The notes below the pieces were generated by a model that was not told where the DNA came from, made no database searches, and saw nothing but the letters and a program-made list of their open reading frames with translations. A stretch of DNA of 8,570 nt from Bacillota bacterium (GTDB taxonomy: Bacteria > Bacillota > Clostridia > Lachnospirales > Cellulosilyticaceae): NCBI GenBank assembly GCA_023412455.1, contig JAEYNQ010000129.1, positions 1 to 8,570 on the forward strand. The letters run 5' to 3'. A program made the position numbers and the translations under genes. Shown piece by piece: positions 1 to 5,142 of this stretch; the stretch's first letter is position 1, and each line of letters starts with the position of its first letter.

Positions 1-706
1 CAATAGCATTTGCAAGCATAGGCGCATTCTCAATAATTGAACGATACTCATCGCCTTGTAGTCTACCTGACGCCATAGCTTGTGTTAATTGGTACATGGC
101 ATTACTAGCTTCTTGCGTACTGGCACCGCTTATCTTAAACGACTTATTCATCAGTTCACTGAAAGCTACAATTTCATCATTACTGTTAAATGCATCGCCT
201 GCTAACAACCCTAATTTGGCTACTGTGTTAACCATGGCGTTATACTCACCACGGCTTCGCTGTGCTGCTTGATAAATCTTATCTTGAAGCTCTGCCTGTG
301 TTTGTAGCCCATCATTAATTAAATCCAATCTAGCACCATTACTTATATAGGTATCCGTGGCTTGCATTCCAGCTCCTAATGATCTAATACCAATATAAGC
401 ACCTACCATTGACTTAATCTTTCCTGCCATGCTATCAATAGCACTTCCACCACCACGAACAGTATTATTAAATTGTTGTTGTTGACTATTGGCTTCTCTT
501 ATTCCTTGTTCTATCTCATTAATACCAACCTCAGCATTAGCAAATGCCTGCCTTGCAGCTTGAAAACTGGATATGTCTACTGCATTGTGTGAAGCTCTTT
601 GAAGTGCTTCAAAGCTATTTAATGCTATATTCATCCCACTTACTATATTTCTTAAGGGCTGAGAAAATCTGTCTTGTAATTGTATTGCAGTTCTTATTGT
701 GGCCAT
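1..706 (-). CDS. Phage tail tape measure protein, N-terminal part (runs off the left edge)
   Basis: The frame is open from an ATG at 706 to the window edge, giving 235 codons without a stop. Tape measure proteins set tail length and act as a scaffold for the tail tube. The best evidence is at residues 214-229, GRLQGDEYRSIIENAP, followed by a Leu-Ala-Asn-Ala-Ile run. This matches the conserved signature of the tape measure N-terminal domain (a small-residue helix, then G-x-L-x-G-E/D-E, then a helix ending in a Pro). Residues 1-90 are a predicted coiled-coil-like segment rich in Gln, Asn and Ala, and residues 95-115 are Gly/Ala-rich and mildly hydrophobic. The start overlaps the end of the upstream gene by 13 nt and has an AGAGGGTG ribosome site a few bases upstream. 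The C-terminal bulk of the protein, and so its true length, lies outside the window. Confidence 0.85.
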   Translation of the reverse strand, partial: MATIRTAIQLQDRFSQPLRNIVSGMNIALNSFEALQRASHNAVDISSFQAARQAFANAEVGINEIEQGIREANSQQQQFNNTVRGGGSAIDSMAGKIKSMVGAYIGIRSLGAGMQATDTYISNGARLDLINDGLQTQAELQDKIYQAAQRSRGEYNAMVNTVAKLGLLAGDAFNSNDEIVAFSELMNKSFKISGASTQEASNAMYQLTQAMASGRLQGDEYRSIIENAPMLANAI

Positions 707-1125
707 GTCACACCCTCTCTACTTTTTGGCTTACCTCTTTCCATTTCAACACACATCCTTCTTTCAAGTTCAATTGTGTAAGCCGATTCTAGAATAATTT
801 GTAAATTATTTTTATTTTTCAACCGCTTCAAATTTAGCAAATTATTCTCAAGCTGAATATTCTTTTTGTTCATAGCCATAATCATTGCATCTTTGATAAG
901 TTCATATCCCTTATGATCTTTATTCAATATAATTACTCCATTAGCCTTGTCTATTCTAATAGGCTCCTCATACTGCGGGATTTCTTCATAAGGGGTATAT
1001 TCAATTTCTTTAATAAATGGTATCAACCCAAACCTTAGTGCATACAGGTTATTATTAATTACTTCTATGTTTTTGTTTATTTTCTCTTGATCATTACCCT
1101 TTACTAATCTTTTTAAACCAAACAT
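694..1125 (-). CDS. Unknown 143-residue protein just upstream of the tape measure gene
   Basis: I do not recognise this protein. It is charged, soluble and rich in Lys, Asn, Ile and Glu, with a probable helical segment at residues 75-130 (Asn/Leu/Lys-rich). I see no signal peptide or membrane segment. The open frame extends upstream to an ATG at 1260, but that would overlap the preceding gene by 110 nt with no ribosome site. The ATG at 1125 has GAGGTGAG five to six bases upstream and lies 25 nt after the preceding stop, so I prefer it. The C-terminus overlaps the tape measure start by 13 nt, which suggests translational coupling. In tailed phages this position often holds a tail assembly chaperone. 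That is an inference from position only, because no sequence motif supports it. Confidence 0.7.
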   Translation of the reverse strand: MFGLKRLVKGNDQEKINKNIEVINNNLYALRFGLIPFIKEIEYTPYEEIPQYEEPIRIDKANGVIILNKDHKGYELIKDAMIMAMNKKNIQLENNLLNLKRLKNKNNLQIILESAYTIELERRMCVEMERGKPKSREGVTWPQ

Positions 1126-1150
1126 CTCACTCACCTCATCTCCATATACT

Positions 1151-1474
1151 CTAATTCTTACAATATGAGTATCCCCTATAATAACCTGCGACTCTACAAA
1201 TTCTATATCTAGATGATAACTCTTCCATAACCTCACATAATGACCAACCAGATAAATCAATTACTTTTATACCATCTTTCAATTCCGACTCAATATGATA
1301 TATATTTACTTCTTCTCTGCTACCTGTTGCTATTACTACAAGATACTTTTTGACTTTATCATCATCTTGGCATTCTACTATGTATTCATATAAGCCTCCT
1401 GTATTAGATGGATCTTTAAGCATTTGATCAATGATCTCTGTTATAGTTCTTTCTTTTTCTTTATTTCTACTCAT
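1151..1474 (-). CDS. Unknown 107-residue acidic protein
   Basis: I do not recognise this protein. It is small, soluble and charged: a helical Lys/Glu/Arg-rich N-terminus (residues 1-25), then alternating segments that look like a small alpha/beta fold (YLVVIATG at residues 44-51, then a Val-Ile-Asp-Leu strand near 70-75). The Tyr/Arg/Gly-rich tail is cysteine-containing. The start is supported by AAGGAG with an 8-nt spacer to the ATG. It sits 15 nt downstream of the 235-residue gene and 25 nt upstream of the next gene, so the three are probably co-transcribed with the tape measure gene. A tail or tail-assembly role is possible from context only. Confidence 0.7.
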   Translation of the reverse strand: MSRNKEKERTITEIIDQMLKDPSNTGGLYEYIVECQDDDKVKKYLVVIATGSREEVNIYHIESELKDGIKVIDLSGWSLCEVMEELSSRYRICRVAGYYRGYSYCKN

Positions 1475-1489
1475 ATACCTGGCTCCTTA

Positions 1490-2197
1490 TTAATTAAGTC
1501 CTTGAGTTGCCCAAGGATCTGCTTCGTTATAAATACTATTAACTAACTCATTTGCACTAGATATAAATGAGTAAACTCCTGTAGTAATACCACTAATTGA
1601 TCTGCATTCAGCCTCAACTAATCTCCTAACTCTATCTAAGCTAGTGGCATCTCTATTGGCTCGTTGTTCTGCTTGTCTATTTACAATATCTTGCCTATTG
1701 TTTCCGTCCACATCCTCTTTAGGATTGTATTTTAATTCAGCATACACCTGAATTAACCTAGCTTTTTCAAACTCTCCTGTATAGCATGCATCTTCAAATA
1801 TATCTTCTATCTGCTCTCTGCTAGACACGTTAATAAAGTCCTTAATGAATGAAGTATTATACTTTGAATGGTCTACACTTAGTAAGTCAATTCCAGATAA
1901 ATCCTCTTCTTTGATATTAAGAATTCCTTTGAACTGATTTTTATATCCATCATAGATTTTCTTTTGCTCAGTATGTTCTGCGTCAAAGAATTCCCTTGCA
2001 TTTTCTAGAACTTTATTTCTCTGAGCAATAAGTTCATCTCTTCTGGGCTTATATGATGTATTCTTTAATTCTTCATTAATAGCATTTACCTGTGTTTTAA
2101 ACCCTGCAATAGTCTTATTAACACTAGCCCATCTACTAGAAACCATTTCCTCTCTACTTGCCTTTATTTGTTCAATCCTTTTTCTTAATTTACTCAT
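1490..2197 (-). CDS. Unknown 235-residue coiled-coil-rich phage protein
   Basis: I do not recognise the family. Residues 1-90 are highly charged, with heptad-like Ile, Leu, Val and Phe spacing, and are probably a long helix or coiled coil. The middle (95-165) is mixed. Residues 165-200 are again Arg/Glu/Gln-rich helix, and the C-terminus ends in a Trp-containing short tail (DPWATQGLN). There is no signal peptide or membrane segment. The ATG at 2197 follows an AGGAGGAG ribosome site with a spacer of about 6 nt, which is one of the strongest in the window. It is the first long gene of the group that ends in the tape measure gene, so a structural or scaffolding role is plausible but not shown. 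Confidence 0.8.
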   Translation of the reverse strand: MSKLRKRIEQIKASREEMVSSRWASVNKTIAGFKTQVNAINEELKNTSYKPRRDELIAQRNKVLENAREFFDAEHTEQKKIYDGYKNQFKGILNIKEEDLSGIDLLSVDHSKYNTSFIKDFINVSSREQIEDIFEDACYTGEFEKARLIQVYAELKYNPKEDVDGNNRQDIVNRQAEQRANRDATSLDRVRRLVEAECRSISGITTGVYSFISSANELVNSIYNEADPWATQGLN

Positions 2198-2283
2198 TGT
2201 TTTCTCCTCCTGTTATAAAAATAGTATCTTAAACATCTTTCTCCCTAACTTCTTAGCCTTGCTTATCAATTTATCTATATATC

Positions 2284-2469
2284 CTATAATTTATCTCCCT
2301 CTATGTCCGCCTTCATACTACATACTCCCTTCTTCTTTTGACATTCTCTTGCAATTAGCTTTGTAATAAGTTCCTGCTGAGTGCATCCTCGCTGTGCCGC
2401 TAGAACTTTTATTGACTGTTTTACCATCTTTGGTAATCTCGTTGTGTAGCACTCCAATGTTGCATTCAT
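2284..2469 (-). CDS. Ribbon-helix-helix (Arc/MetJ-type) DNA-binding protein, 61 residues
   Basis: This is a small regulator predicted to dimerise and insert a two-stranded beta ribbon into the major groove. From the chosen start, residues 4-11 (TLECYTTR) form a short beta strand with alternating side chains. They are followed by LPKMVKQSIKVLAAQRGC as helix 1, T-Q-Q-E-L as the turn into helix 2, and LITKLIARE as helix 2, which is the usual RHH layout. A Lys-rich tail with two cysteines follows. Three in-frame ATGs lie at 2478, 2475 and 2469. The AAGGAGG site touches the first and lies 9 nt from the third, so the third is preferred. The gene lies just downstream of a promoter, leader and terminator arrangement and upstream of the tail-related genes, so it may control them or itself. 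Confidence 0.75.
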   Translation of the reverse strand: MNATLECYTTRLPKMVKQSIKVLAAQRGCTQQELITKLIARECQKKKGVCSMKADIEGDKL

Positions 2470-2478
2470 ACCCATCAT

Positions 2479-2485
2479 CCTCCTT
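2479..2485 (-). promoter_or_regulatory. Ribosome binding site that selects the third ATG of the RHH gene
   Basis: AAGGAGG read on the minus strand directly abuts the first of three in-frame ATGs (2478). Spacers are 0, 3 and 9 nt to the ATGs at 2478, 2475 and 2469. Only the last is a normal Shine-Dalgarno distance. Confidence 0.65.
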
Positions 2486-2514
2486 GTATTGCTTGTATTA
2501 CGCTTATGACAAAT

Positions 2515-2571
2515 AAAAAAGGCACGAGCAACAATTAACTAAGTTAGTCTTAGTCTATTGTTTCCCGTGCC
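2515..2571 (-). terminator. Large Rho-independent terminator facing left
   Basis: On the minus strand, GGCACG (2571-2566) pairs with CGTGCC (2526-2521). Inside this, after a 3-by-3 internal loop, AACAAT (2562-2557) pairs with ATTGTT (2535-2530), and an inner CTAAG/CTTAG hairpin closes the loop. Six Ts (2520-2515) follow immediately. It would end both the transcript from the promoter at 2642-2670 and read-through from the replication operon. It sits 36 nt upstream of the RHH gene's first ATG, so it could act as an attenuator for that gene. Confidence 0.8.
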
Positions 2572-2636
2572 TTTCGGCTTCCCTATGTGAATGTGATCTC
2601 CATCCCCATAGAGGGTACTCGTACCTTATTTATTTA
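2515..2636 (-). ncRNA. Candidate structured leader RNA or small RNA of about 120 nt
   Basis: A near-consensus promoter predicts a start near 2635 and the intrinsic terminator ends near 2515. Without antitermination, this would give a discrete RNA of about 120 nt. It contains a GGTA-CGAG-TACC stem, and a GCC-GAAA-GGC tetraloop hairpin (2578-2569) that uses the same GGC as the base of the terminator stem. The two structures therefore cannot form fully together. A tiny reading frame, MGMEITFT (ATG at 2616), lies in the leader without a convincing ribosome site. I compared it by eye with the common riboswitch classes I know and recognised none. It may be an attenuator, a small regulatory RNA, or only a short leader. 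Confidence 0.4.
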
Positions 2637-2641
2637 ACTAT

Positions 2642-2670
2642 ATTATACCATATGCCTAGGGGGTATACAA
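2642..2670 (-). promoter_or_regulatory. Strong sigma-A-type promoter facing left, with an overlapping inverted repeat
   Basis: On the minus strand, -35 TTGTAT (2670-2665) and -10 TATAAT (2647-2642) are separated by exactly 17 nt. The -10 is a perfect match. A TATACC/GGTATA inverted repeat (arms at 2644-2649 and 2662-2667) spans the spacer and the inner parts of both boxes. It is a natural place for a repressor to bind, and the RHH protein encoded downstream is one candidate. Confidence 0.65.
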
Positions 2671-2734
2671 GCTATTTTCTATGATTATCAACGTTTTAAT
2701 GCTGTTTATATATATCATTTTCATGTATAATTTT

Positions 2735-2760
2735 AGGGGTTTCCATATCAGAAAACCCCT
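2735..2760. terminator. 8-bp perfect hairpin after the 46-residue gene, possible weak terminator
   Basis: AGGGGTTT (2735-2742) and AAACCCCT (2753-2760) are perfect complements around a 10-nt loop. It begins 14 nt after the stop of the small gene at 2774-2914. The T-run is poor on both strands (ATTTT on the plus side, AAAA on the minus side), so termination is uncertain. It could instead protect an RNA 3' end. Confidence 0.35.
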
Positions 2761-2773
2761 ATTTTGGTGTAAA

Positions 2774-2914
2774 CTATTCTAGTTCTAAGTACATATTCTT
2801 ACGATTTTTCTTATCATAAGGCTTACTTATATGTGTGATTTTGAACCCTTTTAATGCTTCTAGTACCTTTGGCATATCTTCTGTATCTGTATATGAAATT
2901 CTAATCTTAATCAT
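2774..2914 (-). CDS. Small conserved-looking phage protein, 46 residues
   Basis: The ATG at 2914 follows AGGAGA with a spacer of 7 nt. The product begins MIKIRISYTDTEDMPKVLEA and ends KKNRKNMYLELE. It reads as a compact beta-alpha-beta-beta unit: strand KIRISY, helix EDMPKVLEAL, strand FKITHISK, a basic turn, and strand NMYLELE. It resembles, from memory, small uncharacterised proteins common in Firmicute phages and mobile elements, but I cannot name the family with certainty. The function is unknown. It is preceded by the inverted-repeat cluster at 2932-3013, whose last hairpin ends just before its ribosome site, so translation could be controlled by RNA structure. Confidence 0.7.
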   Translation of the reverse strand: MIKIRISYTDTEDMPKVLEALKGFKITHISKPYDKKNRKNMYLELE

Positions 2915-2931
2915 TCTATCGTCTCCTATCC

Positions 2932-3013
2932 TTTCCCAACATTTTGGGAAATCTTATCTTTCCCCAGCTTCATGGGGAAACTAAATTTCGTTACCCCTGC
3001 GTCAAATTTGACG
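2932..3013. repeat. Cluster of four inverted repeats in the non-coding gap between 2915 and 3101
   Basis: Read on the plus strand, there are four structures. (1) TTTCCCAA-N4-TTGGGAAA at 2932-2951 is perfect. (2) TTTCCCCA-N6-TGGGGAAA at 2959-2980 is perfect and nearly identical to the first. (3) GGGGAAAC-N8-GTTACCCC at 2974-2997 has one mismatch and reuses an arm of the second. (4) CGTCAAATTTGACG at 3000-3013 is a perfect 14-bp palindrome. The shared arm makes structures 2 and 3 mutually exclusive in RNA. The rest of the gap (3014-3101) shows nothing clear beyond a weak, imperfect repeat around 3040-3075. Possible roles are an RNA switch before the 46-residue gene, protein-binding sites, or a single-strand origin or packaging signal. 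Confidence 0.6.
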
Positions 3014-3101
3014 AACCCTATTGCATTTTTCAGACTCACACGATAAAATTAAGGTGCGAATTTAAGTTATCATGTAAGCCTTTAGTGAACAGATTTTCCG
3101 T

Positions 3102-3503
3102 TTACCTAGGGGCTTCTTTTCTTTTTTGCAATTCTAATTTCTTAATTACACTAAGCATTTTTGATACTTTATCCCTAACTGCTTCCATCATTTCAGTATT
3201 TACGTAGTTATTCATGTGTTCAAAGAAATCATCTAAGTCCTCTGTTTGAATAATCTCTGCGCCCTCATTAGCTAACTTATATAAATCAAAGAATAGATCA
3301 TCAGCTAAGATTGCTTTCTCGTACTCCTCCCCTTTACGACGTGCTCTTTCTTGCTGTATACCAATTATACGACCATAATTAAAGGCATATATGGCTTCAC
3401 TGCACTCATCACCCTCAGCCATTTCCCTTAAATATTTAAGGTCATTTAGGTGCTCCCATGGTATTAAAGCTTTCTCTACTGAATTAATGTTTAATAATTT
3501 CAT
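3102..3503 (-). CDS. Unknown 133-residue helical protein
   Basis: I do not recognise this protein. It is soluble, acidic in the middle and basic at the C-terminus (Lys/Arg-rich last 12 residues), and probably almost all alpha-helical. An Arg/Glu/Lys-rich stretch (GIQQERARRKGEEYEKA, about residues 47-63) is followed by a Phe/Leu/Asp-rich helix and a C-terminal helix with coiled-coil spacing. The ATG at 3503 follows AAGGAG with a 9-nt spacer. It lies 14 nt downstream of the J-domain gene, so it is probably in the replication operon. No known function can be assigned. Confidence 0.75.
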   Translation of the reverse strand: MKLLNINSVEKALIPWEHLNDLKYLREMAEGDECSEAIYAFNYGRIIGIQQERARRKGEEYEKAILADDLFFDLYKLANEGAEIIQTEDLDDFFEHMNNYVNTEMMEAVRDKVSKMLSVIKKLELQKRKEAPR

Positions 3504-3517
3504 ATGTATCAGCTCCT

Positions 3518-4261
3518 TTAATTAATCATGTCCTTTAATTCATTCAACATTTGCATTAACTCATCTGAACCCCCATTATCAGGGTGTAGCTTATTAGCCA
3601 ATGCCCTATAAATTTTCTTAACCTTTGTTTGGTCTGTCGTAGTGGTATGTTTTATTGAGCCACTACTATTTTCTAATTCAGCTATTTTCATCTGTAGTGC
3701 GAAAATAGTATTTTCATAATAACTGGCCACTGTCGATCGTTCTGCTTCACGTTTCCTTTTTTCATCATCATAGTACTCATATATATCAATTGTCCTTGTT
3801 TTTAGATACTCTATTGTTTTTCTATCAGTTATGCCCTTTTCTTTAATAAGGCTTCCGATACCAATCAAAATTTGTCCTAGTCCCATTTTTTCAAATTGAA
3901 AGTCAGATAAATCATAAACTAATACATCCCCTGCATAGAAATTATAATTAATAAACCTACAGTCATTAACTACTTCTATTTCAAACTCAACTCTTGCCAC
4001 TGTAGTGGTATGTAGTGTCTTTTCTTCTGTAGTATCATGTAGTGGTATGCTCATACTTTCTAACTTGCTTATAACTAGCTGCTTCTCTTCATCTGATAAA
4101 CTGGTATATTGTACCTTGTCATAATATGCTTTATTTTCGATTTCCTCAGCTTTCAAACTAAATAGGTACTTGTCATTACTTTTAACCTTTCCGTCTTCTC
4201 TGACTCGTTCTGACAGATACACGACGTATTTATTCTTATTCTGCTTTACTGTACAGAACAT
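3518..4261 (-). CDS. J-domain (DnaJ-like) protein of the replication operon, 247 residues
   Basis: J-domains stimulate the ATPase of DnaK/Hsp70. The C-terminus, residues 209-247, carries a J-domain core: helix II KVKKIYRALANKL, the loop H226-P227-D228 followed by NGG, then helix III DELMQMLNELKDM. This matches J-domains of the HPD-N/K-GG type and lacks the Gly/Phe and zinc regions of full DnaJ. The first 40 residues, with YVVYLSERVREDGKVK, look like a small beta-rich domain. Residues 85-125 are also beta-rich, and 150-196 is a charged helical linker. The start has AAGGAG seven bases upstream, overlapping the end of the helicase loader gene. The position right after the DnaC-like gene suggests it brings host DnaK to the initiation complex, as DnaJ does for lambda P. 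That role is inferred. The gene also contains short DNA repeats. Confidence 0.82.
   Translation of the reverse strand: MFCTVKQNKNKYVVYLSERVREDGKVKSNDKYLFSLKAEEIENKAYYDKVQYTSLSDEEKQLVISKLESMSIPLHDTTEEKTLHTTTVARVEFEIEVVNDCRFINYNFYAGDVLVYDLSDFQFEKMGLGQILIGIGSLIKEKGITDRKTIEYLKTRTIDIYEYYDDEKRKREAERSTVASYYENTIFALQMKIAELENSSGSIKHTTTTDQTKVKKIYRALANKLHPDNGGSDELMQMLNELKDMIN
3639..4049. repeat. Three dispersed copies of the 11-mer GTAGTGGTATG inside the J-domain gene
   Basis: Exact copies lie at 3639-3649, 4002-4012 and 4039-4049, all in the same orientation. A fourth imperfect copy (GTAGTATCATG) lies at 4029-4039, so three copies fall within 48 bp. The copies are read in different frames: His-Thr-Thr for two and Ser-Ile-Pro-Leu for the third. 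This argues against simple protein repetition. They may be protein-binding sites or chance. Confidence 0.4.
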
Positions 4262-4272
4262 TTCATTTCTCC

Positions 4273-5142
4273 TTATACTTGATTTAATAGTTGTTCTAGC
4301 TCTTTATTTTCTTCACTTGCTAATTTACTAGCTACATCTTCATTTGGTAAAAATATAGGTATGCATGATCTGTTAATAGCAGCTACTATTGAAGTATCAT
4401 ACTTTAATTGTTTTATTTCTTTTCTACTTGTAAAAATCGTTACCTTGTGTAAATCATATCTTCTACTAATTAGCTCATACATCTTTGTATTAATGAAATC
4501 TGTTACTTTCTCTGCTCCTAAATCATCAATAATTAATACTTGAGTCTGTTGTAATTGCTTTAATTTGTCGTTAGTCTGTGGGTTATCTCTATTAAAACCA
4601 TTAAACTCCCTCTTTAAGTCCTCAAATAAAATAGCCGCTTTAATAAATCTTACATTTTCACCATATGTTTTAATTAAGCCATTAGCCACTAAGCAAGCTA
4701 GTAATGTTTTTCCGCTTCCTGTGCTTGGACTATACATATAAAGACCTATTCCCTTATATGCGAACTGTTTGTATTCCTTTATATAATTTCTTGTTTTGAG
4801 CTTTGCTTCACCTGCTGATGAAATATCCTTATATATATCAGTCATGAAATCTTTTGATGTTTTGTACCTATATTCTAGGGGAATACCTGTGAACCCAATG
4901 GATTGATTAAAATTTTCCTTTGGATTTCCAACCCCCCAATAAGTACGACTCTTTCCGAATTCATCCTTTAGTTCATAATGTAAACCACCATTATATCGTA
5001 CTTGTCTGTAAGGTATTCCTTTAGGAGCTTCATCATATCCATACCATGGAGTACCTAATTCATCTAATACTGGTTCCTTGCTATAACCTTCCCCAATTTG
5101 CTCGCACTTCTGCATAATTGAACTCTTTTGTACTGCTTCCAC
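4273..5142 (-). CDS. DnaC/IstB-like AAA+ ATPase, helicase loader
   Basis: This is the probable loader that delivers the host replicative helicase to the origin. The AAA+ core spans about residues 125-265. The Walker A motif ends in TGSGKT (K145, T146). Walker B is VLIIDDLGAE (202-211; D206, D207). The sensor-1 strand is TIFTSRKE near 235-242, and an arginine in AAINRS (R258) is in the place of the conserved box VII Arg. The sensor-1 segment has Arg where DnaC/IstB proteins usually have Asn. The N-terminal 120 residues have one cysteine, so there is no zinc-binding cluster of the kind seen in some loaders. The start is a GTG at 5142, with AAGGAG and a 9-nt spacer, inside the end of the upstream gene (62-nt overlap). 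An internal ATG at 5115 has no good site. The neighbours, a DnaD-like initiator and a J-domain protein, fit replication rather than IS21-type transposition. Confidence 0.9.
   Translation of the reverse strand: MEAVQKSSIMQKCEQIGEGYSKEPVLDELGTPWYGYDEAPKGIPYRQVRYNGGLHYELKDEFGKSRTYWGVGNPKENFNQSIGFTGIPLEYRYKTSKDFMTDIYKDISSAGEAKLKTRNYIKEYKQFAYKGIGLYMYSPSTGSGKTLLACLVANGLIKTYGENVRFIKAAILFEDLKREFNGFNRDNPQTNDKLKQLQQTQVLIIDDLGAEKVTDFINTKMYELISRRYDLHKVTIFTSRKEIKQLKYDTSIVAAINRSCIPIFLPNEDVASKLASEENKELEQLLNQV

Noticed and set aside
1126..1260. N-terminal extension of the 143-residue protein to an ATG at 1260, or a programmed frameshift joining it to the 107-residue protein, as in tail chaperone pairs
   Set aside because: The extension would overlap the upstream gene by 110 nt without a ribosome site, whereas the ATG at 1125 has a good one. 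The frame relation is +1 rather than the usual -1, and no slippery heptamer is visible in the overlap.
2934..3047. A 37-codon frame on the minus strand starting with GTG at about 3047 and covering the inverted repeats (residues like GFVKFDAGVTKFSF)
   Set aside because: There is no Shine-Dalgarno sequence before the GTG, and the frame consists mainly of the inverted repeats. Structure or binding sites explain the sequence better.
4273..5142. The DnaC-like ATPase as an IS21 IstB transposition helper
   Set aside because: There is no IstA-type transposase or insertion-sequence end nearby, and its neighbours are a DnaD-like initiator and other replication genes.
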